Positions 24,130 through 31,692 of a stretch of 64,000 nt of DNA are shown one piece after another. The notes beneath the pieces are model-generated. The model saw nothing but the letters and a program-made list of their open reading frames with translations, was not told the DNA's origin and did not search any database. The translations under genes and the position numbers were made by a program. Source of the stretch: Frigoribacterium sp. ACAM 257. GTDB taxonomy: Bacteria; Actinomycetota; Actinomycetes; Actinomycetales; Microbacteriaceae. The stretch's first letter is position 1; each line of letters begins with the position of its first letter. The stretch covers positions 248,001 to 312,000 of the forward strand of contig NZ_VOLO01000001.1 of NCBI RefSeq assembly GCF_007954365.1. The letters are read 5' to 3'.

Positions 24130-25458
24130 ATGAACACCAAGAAGTTCCGCTGGGTCGCCGCCGTCGCCGTCGGCGTCGTCGCAGCAGGCTCGATGACCGC
24201 GTGCTCCGCCTCCGGCGGCAGCGGCGACAGCGACACGATCACCTACTGGGCCAGCAACCAGGCCCCCACGGTCGAGCGCGACGCCGAGATCCTGCAGGAG
24301 TCGATCGACCGCTACACCGAGGAGACCGGGGTGGAGGTCGACCTCGAGGTCATCCCGTGGTCCGACCTCTACAACCGCATCCTCACCGCCGTCTCGAGCG
24401 GCGAGGGCCCCGACGTGCTCAACATCGGAAACACCTGGGCGGTGTCGCTGCAGTCGAGCGGCGCGTTCGTGCCGTGGGAGGGCGAGGCCCTCGACGAGAT
24501 CGGCGGCCAGGACCGCTTCGTCCAGTCGAGCTTCGCCACCGGCGGCGCCGAGGGCCAGGCCCCGACGTCCGTGCCGATCTACGGCCTGTCGTACTCGCTG
24601 TACTACAACACCGCCATGTTCGAGGCGGCCGGCATCACCACGCCGCCCGCCACCTGGGACGAGTTCGTCGAGGACGCCAAGAAGCTGACGATCGACACCG
24701 ACGGGGACGGCCAGATCGACCAGTGGGGCGTCACGATGGCGGGCTCGAGCATCACGAACAACGCCCACCAGGCGTTCGTCCGCGGCCTGCAGAACGGCGG
24801 CGAGCTGTACGACGGTGACGGCAACCCCGACTTCGGCAACGACGGCGTCGTGACCGGCGTCAAGGAGTGGGTCGACCTGATGGCCGTCGACAAGGTCGTC
24901 TCGCCGTCCGACGCCGAGAGCGTGAACGGCTCCGACATGGCGGCGACCTTCGCGGAGGGCCAGGCCGCGATGTTCTTCGACCAGGCGCCCGGCGACAACC
25001 TCAAGTCGCGCAACTTCACGGACTACGCCGCGGCCCCGGTGCCGATGGAGACCGCCGACGCCACCGGCCTCGAGGGCACCCAGAGCCACGTCGCCGGCAT
25101 CAACGTCAGCGTCTTCGCGAACTCGGGCAACAAGGAGGCGGCGATCGACTTCGTCAAGCACCTCACGAGCGACGACGAGCAGAAGTACCTCAACGAGTCG
25201 TTCGGCTCGCTGCCCGTGGTCACCACCGCGTACGACGACCCGGCGTTCCAGACGGACGTCATCAAGCTGAAGCAGACGATCCTCGCGGACCACGCCCAGC
25301 CCATGCCCCTCTACCCCTCAGAGGGACAGATGGAGACCCTGGTCGGCACCGCGATCAAGGACCTCCTCGCCACCGCGGCCCAGGGCGGCTCCGTCAGCGA
25401 GGCCGACGTGAAGTCGGCCCTCGAGGACGCGAACAGCCAGATGACCACGGGTCAGTAG
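24130..25458 (+). CDS. extracellular carbohydrate-binding lipoprotein of an ABC importer
   Basis: A 442-residue family 1 solute-binding protein. The signal peptide ends in the lipobox MTAC with C25 as the lipidated residue. The mature part opens DTITYWASNQAPT and shows SSGEGPDVLNIGN, YGLSYSLYYNTAMFEAAGI with PPATWDEFVEDAKKL, and FAEGQAAMFFDQAPG, all usual in this family. It delivers an oligosaccharide or glycoside to the two permeases encoded next. No ATPase gene is present in the operon, so a shared MsiK-like ATPase elsewhere is expected. Ribosome binding site AGGAGA precedes ATG 24130. Confidence 0.94.
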   Translation: MNTKKFRWVAAVAVGVVAAGSMTACSASGGSGDSDTITYWASNQAPTVERDAEILQESIDRYTEETGVEVDLEVIPWSDLYNRILTAVSSGEGPDVLNIGNTWAVSLQSSGAFVPWEGEALDEIGGQDRFVQSSFATGGAEGQAPTSVPIYGLSYSLYYNTAMFEAAGITTPPATWDEFVEDAKKLTIDTDGDGQIDQWGVTMAGSSITNNAHQAFVRGLQNGGELYDGDGNPDFGNDGVVTGVKEWVDLMAVDKVVSPSDAESVNGSDMAATFAEGQAAMFFDQAPGDNLKSRNFTDYAAAPVPMETADATGLEGTQSHVAGINVSVFANSGNKEAAIDFVKHLTSDDEQKYLNESFGSLPVVTTAYDDPAFQTDVIKLKQTILADHAQPMPLYPSEGQMETLVGTAIKDLLATAAQGGSVSEADVKSALEDANSQMTTGQ

Positions 25459-25484
25459 CCCCGTCCCACCGTGCGGGGACCCGT

Positions 25485-25514
25485 CCGGTCGGCAGCGCCA
25501 GCGCTGTCGGCCGG
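25485..25514 (+). terminator. intercistronic stem-loop with G-U pairs
   Basis: CCGGTCGGCAGCGC pairs with GCGCTGTCGGCCGG (two G-U pairs) around CA. It lies between the binding protein and first permease genes, the usual place for a structure that lowers downstream expression relative to the binding protein. Confidence 0.55.
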
Positions 25515-25547
25515 GCGGGCCCCCCTGCCCCGCCCGAGAGGACCGTC

Positions 25548-26546
25548 ATGACCGTCAACGTTCTGCCCCCCGCCACCGCCGAGAAAGAGTCGGCCCCCGA
25601 TCCGCACCAGCAGGCTCCGATCGAGCCCGCGAAGCGCAAGAAGCACCGCTCGCCGCTCGCCTACTTCCTGGTCGCCCCCGCTGCCCTGGCCGAGCTCCTC
25701 GTCCACATCGTCCCGATGGTGCTCGGCATCTGGATCGCGTTCATCACGCTGAACCAGCTGAGCATCGCCAACTGGGTCAACGCGCCCTTCGTCGGCCTGC
25801 AGAACTTCGTCACGGCCCTCGACCCGAGCTCGCCCATCGCCGGCCAGCTCTACGGGGCCCTCGGCCGCACCCTGCTCTTCACCGTGATCGTCGTCGCGAT
25901 CGCCTGGAGCATGGGCATGCTCGGCGCCGTGCTTCTGACCAGCTCGTTCAAGGGGCGCGGACTGCTCCGCACGCTGTTCCTCGTGCCGTACGCGCTGCCC
26001 TCCTACGTCGGCACCATCGCCTGGGCCTTCATGTTCAACCAGCGCGACGGGGCCATCAACCGGTTCCTGGTCGACGACCTCGGGATCCTGCAGGACAGGC
26101 CCTTCTGGCTGCTCGGCGGGAACTCGTTCTGGGCGATCGTGATCGTGACGGCCTGGCAGTTCTGGCCCTTCGCGTTCCTCATGCTGCTCGCGGCGCTGCA
26201 GAACATCCCGGGCGACGTGTACGAGGCCGCCAGCCTCGACGGCGCGAGCCTCTGGAAGCAGTTCACGAACATCACGCTGCCGATGGTGAAGCCGGCCAAC
26301 GCCGTCCTGCTGCTCATCATGAGCCTCTGGATCTTCAACCAGTTCAACGTGCCCTACGTGCTCTTCGGCCCGGCCTCGCCCGAGCAGGCGACGCTCATCT
26401 CGCCGCTGATCTACCAGCAGAGCTTCAACAACTGGAACTTCGGCCTCGGCGGCGCCATGAGCGTGATGCTCCTGGTCGTGCTGCTGATCGCGTCGGCGTT
26501 CTACATCCGGATGGTCCTCCCGAAGGGGCAGCACGACAATGATTGA
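25548..26546 (+). CDS. carbohydrate ABC transporter permease (MalF/UgpA type)
   Basis: A 332-residue inner membrane protein with a charged N-terminal tail (residues 1-38) and six membrane segments. The EAA loop that contacts the ATPase reads YEAASLDGASLWKQFTNITLP near residue 225. It forms the channel with the next permease. Ribosome binding site GAGAGGA precedes ATG 25548, and the stop overlaps the next start by eight bases. Confidence 0.94.
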   Translation: MTVNVLPPATAEKESAPDPHQQAPIEPAKRKKHRSPLAYFLVAPAALAELLVHIVPMVLGIWIAFITLNQLSIANWVNAPFVGLQNFVTALDPSSPIAGQLYGALGRTLLFTVIVVAIAWSMGMLGAVLLTSSFKGRGLLRTLFLVPYALPSYVGTIAWAFMFNQRDGAINRFLVDDLGILQDRPFWLLGGNSFWAIVIVTAWQFWPFAFLMLLAALQNIPGDVYEAASLDGASLWKQFTNITLPMVKPANAVLLLIMSLWIFNQFNVPYVLFGPASPEQATLISPLIYQQSFNNWNFGLGGAMSVMLLVVLLIASAFYIRMVLPKGQHDND

Positions 26547-27378
26547 GACCCGCGGCTTCAAGATCTTCCGCTTCTTCGGACTGGCGTTCCTGTCGCTGGT
26601 CGTGATCGTCCCGCTCTACGTGGTGCTCACGACCTCGATCAAGCCGCTGGCCGACGTGCAGGGCCTGTTCACCTGGATCCCCTCGCGCGTCACCCTCGAG
26701 CCCTACGTCCAGATCTGGCAGACGGTGCCCCTGGCGTCGTACTTCAAGAACAGCCTGATCGTGACCATCTCCGCGACGATCCTGTCGGTGGCGATGGCCG
26801 TGCTGGCCGCCTACGCGCTGGCTCGCCTGCGCTTCAAGGGCCAGCGCAGCTTCAGCCTCGTGGTGCTGTCGACGCAGATGTTCCCCGGCATCCTGTTCCT
26901 CCTGCCGCTGTTCCTGATCTTCGTGCAGATCCAGCGCACGGTCGGGGTGCAGCTGACGGGCAGCTACCTGGGTCTGATCATCACCTACATGACGTTCAGC
27001 CTGCCGTTCTCGATCTGGATGCTGACGGGCTACTTCGCCTCCATCCCGAAGGAGCTCGAGGAGGCGTCGATGATCGACGGCACGGGTCGCCTCGGCGCCC
27101 TGTTCCGCGTGATCATCCCCGTCGCGAAGCCCGGCATCATCGCCGTCGCGGTCTACGCCTTCATCACGGCCTGGGGCGAGGTGCTCTTCGCCTCGGTGCT
27201 CACGAGCAAGGACACCCGCACCCTGTCGATCGGCCTGCGGGCGTACGCCTCGCAGCAGGACGTCTACTGGAACCAGCTGATGGCGGCCTCGGTCGTCGTG
27301 TCGCTGCCGGTGCTGATCGGCTTCATGCTCGTGCAGAAGCACCTGATCACCGGTCTGTCGTCCGGTGCCGTCAAGTGA
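26539..27378 (+). CDS. carbohydrate ABC transporter permease (MalG/UgpE type)
   Basis: A 279-residue permease with six membrane segments, opening FKIFRFFGLAFLSLVVIVPL. The EAA loop is ELEEASMIDGTGRLGALFRV near residue 175. It pairs with the preceding permease; the eight-base overlap suggests coupled synthesis in equal amounts. Its C-terminus (KHLITGLSSGAVK) is the family standard. Confidence 0.94.
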   Translation: MIETRGFKIFRFFGLAFLSLVVIVPLYVVLTTSIKPLADVQGLFTWIPSRVTLEPYVQIWQTVPLASYFKNSLIVTISATILSVAMAVLAAYALARLRFKGQRSFSLVVLSTQMFPGILFLLPLFLIFVQIQRTVGVQLTGSYLGLIITYMTFSLPFSIWMLTGYFASIPKELEEASMIDGTGRLGALFRVIIPVAKPGIIAVAVYAFITAWGEVLFASVLTSKDTRTLSIGLRAYASQQDVYWNQLMAASVVVSLPVLIGFMLVQKHLITGLSSGAVK

Positions 27379-27411
27379 CGCCGACCGGCCGGGCGTGACG
27401 GGGGAGGGGCG

Positions 27412-28560
27412 GTGACCGACGTGGGGGAGGCGCCGCCTCGCCTCGCGGACGTCGCTCCGACCCGGAGGGTCACGGCCCCGGTCGCGCCCCTCCGGGTCGG
27501 GGTGGTGGGCGGCGGCTTCATGGGCCGGGTGCACACGGCCGCGGCCAGGGCCGCGGGCGCGCAGGTGGTCGCGGTCGCGTCCTCCAGCGCGGCCAGCGCC
27601 TCCTGGGCCGCCGACGCCCTCGGCATCCCGACCGCGCACGAGAGCGTGCACGACCTGCTGGACGACCCCGGCGTCGACGTCGTCCACCTCTGTGCCCCGA
27701 ACGCCGTGCACGCCGGCCTCGCCCTGGCCGCCCTGGCGGCCGGCAAGCACGTCGTCTGCGAGAAGCCCCTCGCCACCTCGGCCGTCGAGGCCGAGGCGCT
27801 CGTCCTCGCCGCCGGCGCGGCAGGGCGGACGGCGGCGGTGCCGTTCGTCTACCGGTACCACCCGATGGTGCGCGAGGCGCGGGCCAGGGTGGCCGCCGGC
27901 CGCACCGGTCGGGTGCTGAGCGTCCGCGGCAGCTACCTCCAGGACTGGCTGCTCGACCGCGACGACGTCGACTGGCGCGTCGACTCGGCCGCCGGAGGTC
28001 CGTCGAGGGCCTTCGCCGACATCGGCAGCCACCTCGTCGACCTGGTGGAGTTCGTGCTCGGCGACCGCGTCGCGCGCCTCTCGGCCGTCGTCGACCGCGT
28101 GCACGACGAACGCGGCGGGCGCCCCGTCGACACCGAGGACGAGGCCGCCGTCGTCTTCGAGACGGCCGTCGGCGTCATCGGCACCCTCTTCGTGTCGCAG
28201 GTGGCGCCGGGGCGGAAGAACCGCCTCCTCGTCGACGTCGCCGGCACGGCCGAGAGCCTCGAGTTCTCGCAGGAGGAGCCCGACCGGCTCTGGATCGGAC
28301 GTCGCGCCGCGTCCGAGGTCGTCGCGCGCGACGCGGCCCGGCTCTCGCCGGACGCCGCCCGCCTGTCGACGCTGCCCGCCGGGCACCCGATGGGCTACCA
28401 CGACGCCTTCACCTCGTTCGTCCGGGACGTCCACGACGCCGTGCGCGGCGGACGGCCCGAGGGGCTGCCGACCTTCGAGGACGGCCGCCGCGCCGTCGTC
28501 GTCACGGAGAGCGTCCTGCTCGCCGCCGCCGAGCGGCGCTGGGTGGACGTGCCCTCGTGA
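27412..28560 (+). CDS. Gfo/Idh/MocA-family oxidoreductase (second copy)
   Basis: A 382-residue sugar dehydrogenase distinct from the first copy. After a 28-residue tail comes the Rossmann motif LRVGVVGGGFMGRVHT, then VVHLCAPNAVHAG and GKHVVCEKPLATS. The C-terminal domain has AFADIGSHLVDLVEFVLGD with the conserved D-x-G-x-H, so this copy keeps the catalytic histidine that the first one lacks. GGAGGGG precedes the GTG by a few bases. The two dehydrogenases may act at different steps, e.g. oxidation of the glycoside and reduction of the freed keto sugar. Confidence 0.9.
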   Translation: MTDVGEAPPRLADVAPTRRVTAPVAPLRVGVVGGGFMGRVHTAAARAAGAQVVAVASSSAASASWAADALGIPTAHESVHDLLDDPGVDVVHLCAPNAVHAGLALAALAAGKHVVCEKPLATSAVEAEALVLAAGAAGRTAAVPFVYRYHPMVREARARVAAGRTGRVLSVRGSYLQDWLLDRDDVDWRVDSAAGGPSRAFADIGSHLVDLVEFVLGDRVARLSAVVDRVHDERGGRPVDTEDEAAVVFETAVGVIGTLFVSQVAPGRKNRLLVDVAGTAESLEFSQEEPDRLWIGRRAASEVVARDAARLSPDAARLSTLPAGHPMGYHDAFTSFVRDVHDAVRGGRPEGLPTFEDGRRAVVVTESVLLAAAERRWVDVPS

Positions 28561-28646
28561 GCGACCGCCCCGTGCGCGGAGTGGACCAGGATGGAGCTGC
28601 GCCGTCGCGCCGACGCGCCGATGCACCCACGACGAGAGAGGTCGAC

Positions 28647-29660
28647 ATGGGCGAGAGCTCGCACCCCGTCACGCTGTTCACCGGCCAGTGGGCCGACCTG
28701 CCGCTCGAGGAGGTCGCGGCGCTCGCCGCGGGCTGGGGCTACGACGGCCTCGAGATCGCCGCGTCGGGCGACCACCTCGACCTCGAGCGCGCCGACGAGG
28801 ACGACGCGTACCTCCGCGGCCGCCTCGACGTCCTCGAGCGGCACGGCCTCGGCGTCTGGGCCATCTCGAACCACCTCACGGGACAGGCCGTCTGCGACGA
28901 CCCGATCGACTTCCGGCACCAGGCGATCGTCCGGCCGAGCACGTGGGGCGACGGCGAGCCCGAGGGCGTCCGTCAGCGCGCGGCCGAGGACATGAAGCGG
29001 GCGGCCAGGGTCGCCCGGCGGATGGGCGTCGACACGGTCGTCGGGTTCACGGGATCGAAGATCTGGCCGTACGTGGCGATGTTCCCGCCCGTGCCCGAGA
29101 GCGTCATCGAGGCCGGCTACGAGGACTTCGCGGCCCGCTGGAACCCCATCCTCGACGTCTTCGACGGCGAGGGCGTGCGGTTCGCCCACGAGGTGCACCC
29201 GTCCGAGATCGCGTACGACCACTGGACGAGCGTCCGCGCGCTCGACGCGATCGAGCACCGCGACGCCTTCGGCTTCAACTGGGACCCGTCGCACATGCTC
29301 TGGCAGGGCGTCGACACGATCGGGTTCATCGTCGACTTCGCCGACCGGATCTACCACGTCGACTGCAAGGACACCCGCGTCCGGCCGAGCAGCGGCCGCG
29401 CCGGCGTGCTCGGCTCGCACCTGCCCTGGGGCGACCCGCGCCGCGGCTGGGACTTCGTCTCGACCGGGCACGGCGACGTCGACTGGGAGTCGGCGTTCCG
29501 CACCCTCGACGCCGTCGGCTACGCCGGGCCGATCTCGATCGAGTGGGAGGACGCCGGCATGGACCGGCTGCACGGGGCGCCCGAGGCGCTGGCCCACGTG
29601 CGCTCGCTGCTCTGGCCCCGGCCGACCGCCTCCTTCGACGCGGCCTTCTCGAACCAGTAG
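28647..29660 (+). CDS. sugar phosphate isomerase/epimerase-family TIM barrel (second, larger copy)
   Basis: A 337-residue xylose-isomerase-like barrel, about 90 residues longer than the first copy. Metal-ligand segments are HEVHPSEIAYD (Glu, His), NWDPSHMLWQGVD (Asp, His), HVDCKD and SIEWEDAGMD (Glu). The HPSEIA...DPSHMLWQG text and length recall the barrel subunits found next to Gfo/Idh/MocA enzymes in glycoside 3-oxidation clusters, including C-glycoside deglycosidases; this is from memory and needs a search. ATG 28647 with GAGAGG upstream is preferred; a GTG at 28557 overlapping the previous stop is the alternative. Confidence 0.85.
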   Translation: MGESSHPVTLFTGQWADLPLEEVAALAAGWGYDGLEIAASGDHLDLERADEDDAYLRGRLDVLERHGLGVWAISNHLTGQAVCDDPIDFRHQAIVRPSTWGDGEPEGVRQRAAEDMKRAARVARRMGVDTVVGFTGSKIWPYVAMFPPVPESVIEAGYEDFAARWNPILDVFDGEGVRFAHEVHPSEIAYDHWTSVRALDAIEHRDAFGFNWDPSHMLWQGVDTIGFIVDFADRIYHVDCKDTRVRPSSGRAGVLGSHLPWGDPRRGWDFVSTGHGDVDWESAFRTLDAVGYAGPISIEWEDAGMDRLHGAPEALAHVRSLLWPRPTASFDAAFSNQ

Positions 29661-29681
29661 CCCCTCCTCCGCCCCCTCCTC

Positions 29682-29774
29682 ATTCAGGAACATCGGTCCT
29701 GATCCGCGCGGCGGGGGGAGGCGCGTTCCTGATCCGTGCACCGTTCAGGAACCGCGAGGGCGCAGTTCCTGAAT
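29682..29774. repeat. palindromic island of TCAGGAAC words
   Basis: Five copies of one 8-base word in alternating orientation: TCAGGAAC at 29684 and 29745, GTTCCTGA at 29725 and 29765, and a one-mismatch copy GGTCCTGA at 29695. The last three sit at an exact 20-bp period with 12-base gaps, and ATTCAGGAAC/GTTCCTGAAT close both ends. It fills the spacer between the isomerase and the propeller gene. Confidence 0.75.
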
Positions 29775-29834
29775 GCGGAGGGCGAGCCGAGACCCGAGCC
29801 CTGACAGAAGTCCGACACAGAGAAGAGAGACACC

Positions 29835-30800
29835 GTGCCCCGCACCCTCCAGCCCGGACAGTCGAGCCGCGTGCTCGTCATCGACCCTGCCACCGGCGCC
29901 GTCGAGGTCGCGCTCGAGAGCGCGAGGGTGCTCGTCGAGGCGCCCAACTGGAGCCCCGACGGCCGCTGGCTCGTCGTCAACGCCGACGGGCTGCTCTGGC
30001 GCCTGCCGGCGGACGCGCGGGGCGTCGACGAGACGGCGCTCCAGCCCGTCGCGATGGGCGACGTCCCCGAGATCAACAACGACCACGTGATCGCGCCCGA
30101 CCAGGGCAGCGTGTTCGTCAGCTCGCGCGACGGCCACCTCTACGAGGTCCCGTGGGACGGCGTCGCGCCCGGCGGCGAGGCACGCCGCGTCACGCGCGAG
30201 CACCCTGCCGACCGGAACCACAAGAACTACCTGCACGGCGTCTCGCCCGACGGCGCGACCCTCAGCGTGATCGTCGGCGCGCTGCCCGAGGCGGCAGCCG
30301 ACCCGGACGACGAGGAGGCGCGGGCCGGCTGGCAGACGAACGTCGTGCTGGTCTCGGTGGCCGACGGCGCCCCGACCTCCGTGACCGCGGACGGCCATCC
30401 CGACGACGGTGCGGAGTTCTCGCCGGACGGTCGGCACGTCTGGTTCAACTCGGAGCGGGCGTCGGACGGCGTGGCGGGCCACGCGCAGCTGTTCCGTGCC
30501 CGGCCCGACGGCGGCGACCTCGTGCAGGTCACCGACGACGAGCTCGTGAACTGGTTCCCGCACGTCTCGCCCGACGGGGCGACCCTGCTCTGGCTCGGCT
30601 ACCCGACGGGCACGCTCGGCCACCCCGAGGACCGCGACGTCGTGCTCCGGACCCTGCCGCTCGGCCCGGACGGGCTGCCGGTGCCGGGGGAGCAGTCGCA
30701 CGACGTGCTGCGGCTGCTCGGCGGCCAGGGCACGGTCAACGTGCCCTGCTGGGCGCCCGACTCACGGCGCTTCGCCTGCGTCGACTACCCGCGCGGCTGA
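29835..30800 (+). CDS. TolB/PD40-type beta-propeller protein (possible lyase)
   Basis: A 321-residue protein without signal peptide, built of PD40/WD40-like blades: NWSPDGRWLVVNADGLLW, VIAPDQGSVFVSSRDGHLYE, HGVSPDGATLSVI, FSPDGRHVWFNSE, HVSPDGATLLWLGYP and WAPDSRRFACVD. Several conserved His (NNDHV, NYLHGVS, WFPHVS) at blade edges are reminiscent of oligogalacturonate-lyase-type propellers that bind a metal at the centre. In similar sugar operons this protein type often accompanies Gfo/Idh/MocA and TIM-barrel enzymes, and an enzymatic role on the imported sugar is plausible but unproven. The GTG start has GAAGAGAG upstream. Confidence 0.8.
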   Translation: MPRTLQPGQSSRVLVIDPATGAVEVALESARVLVEAPNWSPDGRWLVVNADGLLWRLPADARGVDETALQPVAMGDVPEINNDHVIAPDQGSVFVSSRDGHLYEVPWDGVAPGGEARRVTREHPADRNHKNYLHGVSPDGATLSVIVGALPEAAADPDDEEARAGWQTNVVLVSVADGAPTSVTADGHPDDGAEFSPDGRHVWFNSERASDGVAGHAQLFRARPDGGDLVQVTDDELVNWFPHVSPDGATLLWLGYPTGTLGHPEDRDVVLRTLPLGPDGLPVPGEQSHDVLRLLGGQGTVNVPCWAPDSRRFACVDYPRG

Positions 30801-30823
30801 CCGAGCACGACGGGAGACGCCGA

Positions 30824-30855
30824 GGGCGGGCCCCGGCGCCGCACCGGGTCCGCCC
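30824..30855. terminator. hairpin between convergent genes
   Basis: GGGCGGGCCC (30824-30833) pairs with GGGTCCGCCC (30846-30855) apart from one G-T pair. It separates the carbohydrate operon from the convergent ABC genes and can serve both. Confidence 0.5.
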
Positions 30856-30876
30856 GAGGACTCGGACGTCAGGCCG

Positions 30877-31692
30877 TCAGGCCGTCGGCAGCAGCTCGGC
30901 GACCTTCCCGCCCGCGATGCGCAGGCGCCGCTCGGCCCGCCGGGCCACGGCCGAGTCGTGCGTGACGATGACGAGGGTCAGCTCGCGGTCGCGCCAGACG
31001 CCCTCGAGCAGGTCCATGATCTCGTCGCGGGTGGCCTCGTCGAGCGACCCGGTCGGCTCGTCCGCCAGCAGCACGGTCGGCTCCTTGACCAGGGCGCGCG
31101 CGATGGCGACCCTCTGCTGCTGACCGCCGCTGAGCTCGCCCGGCAGGTGGTCGGCGCGCTCCGCGAGCCCGACCGAGGCCAGCGCCTCCTTCGCCCTCGT
31201 CCGTCGCTCGGGGCGGGGCACCGAGTCGTCCGCGAACGCCGTCTCGACGTTCTCGGACGCCGTCAGGGTCGGTATCAGGTTGAACCCCTGGAACACGAAG
31301 CCGACGTCGCGGGCCCGCACCGCCGCCAGCGCGCGGTCGCCCGCCGTCGAGAGGTCCGAGTCGCCGAGGCGGACGGTGCCGCTCGTCGGCCGGTCGAGTG
31401 CCCCGAGCATCTGCAGCAGGGTCGACTTGCCGCCTCCGGTCGGCCCCTGGATCGCGACCATCTGGCCGGCGGGGATCTCGAGGTCGACCCCGTCGAGGGC
31501 CGTGACCGTCCGCTTGCCCTGCGCGTAGGTCTTGGTGACGTCGGTGAGCGTGTACATGGGCGCGGTGCCTCCGGAGGCGGTGGTCGGGTCGGCGAGGCCG
31601 GCGGGTGCCGGCAGGGTGCTGGGGCTGGGGCTGGGGCGGGTGCTGGTGCTGGGGCTGGTGGCGCCGGCCGGGTCGACGAGCGCCCCGGTCAT
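30877..31692 (-). CDS. MacB-type ABC transporter ATP-binding protein
   Basis: A 271-residue ATPase of the LolD/MacB type. Walker A is GPTGGGKST, Q-loop GFVFQGFNLIPTLTA, signature LSGGQQQRVAIARAL, Walker B VLLADEPTGSLD and the switch His in VIVTHDSAVA. The first 45 residues are a Ser/Pro/Thr-rich tail encoded by repetitive DNA; the conserved domain starts at MYTLTDVTKTYAQG, so translation could also begin there (ATG 31557). ATG 31692 overlaps the permease stop by four bases. Its divergent neighbour is an OmpR-type two-component system. Confidence 0.9.
   Translation of the reverse strand: MTGALVDPAGATSPSTSTRPSPSPSTLPAPAGLADPTTASGGTAPMYTLTDVTKTYAQGKRTVTALDGVDLEIPAGQMVAIQGPTGGGKSTLLQMLGALDRPTSGTVRLGDSDLSTAGDRALAAVRARDVGFVFQGFNLIPTLTASENVETAFADDSVPRPERRTRAKEALASVGLAERADHLPGELSGGQQQRVAIARALVKEPTVLLADEPTGSLDEATRDEIMDLLEGVWRDRELTLVIVTHDSAVARRAERRLRIAGGKVAELLPTA

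Noticed and set aside
29682-29774. CRISPR-like or integron-like array
   Set aside because: Words alternate in orientation and gaps are not unique spacers of constant 30-40 bp; no integrase or cas gene is near.
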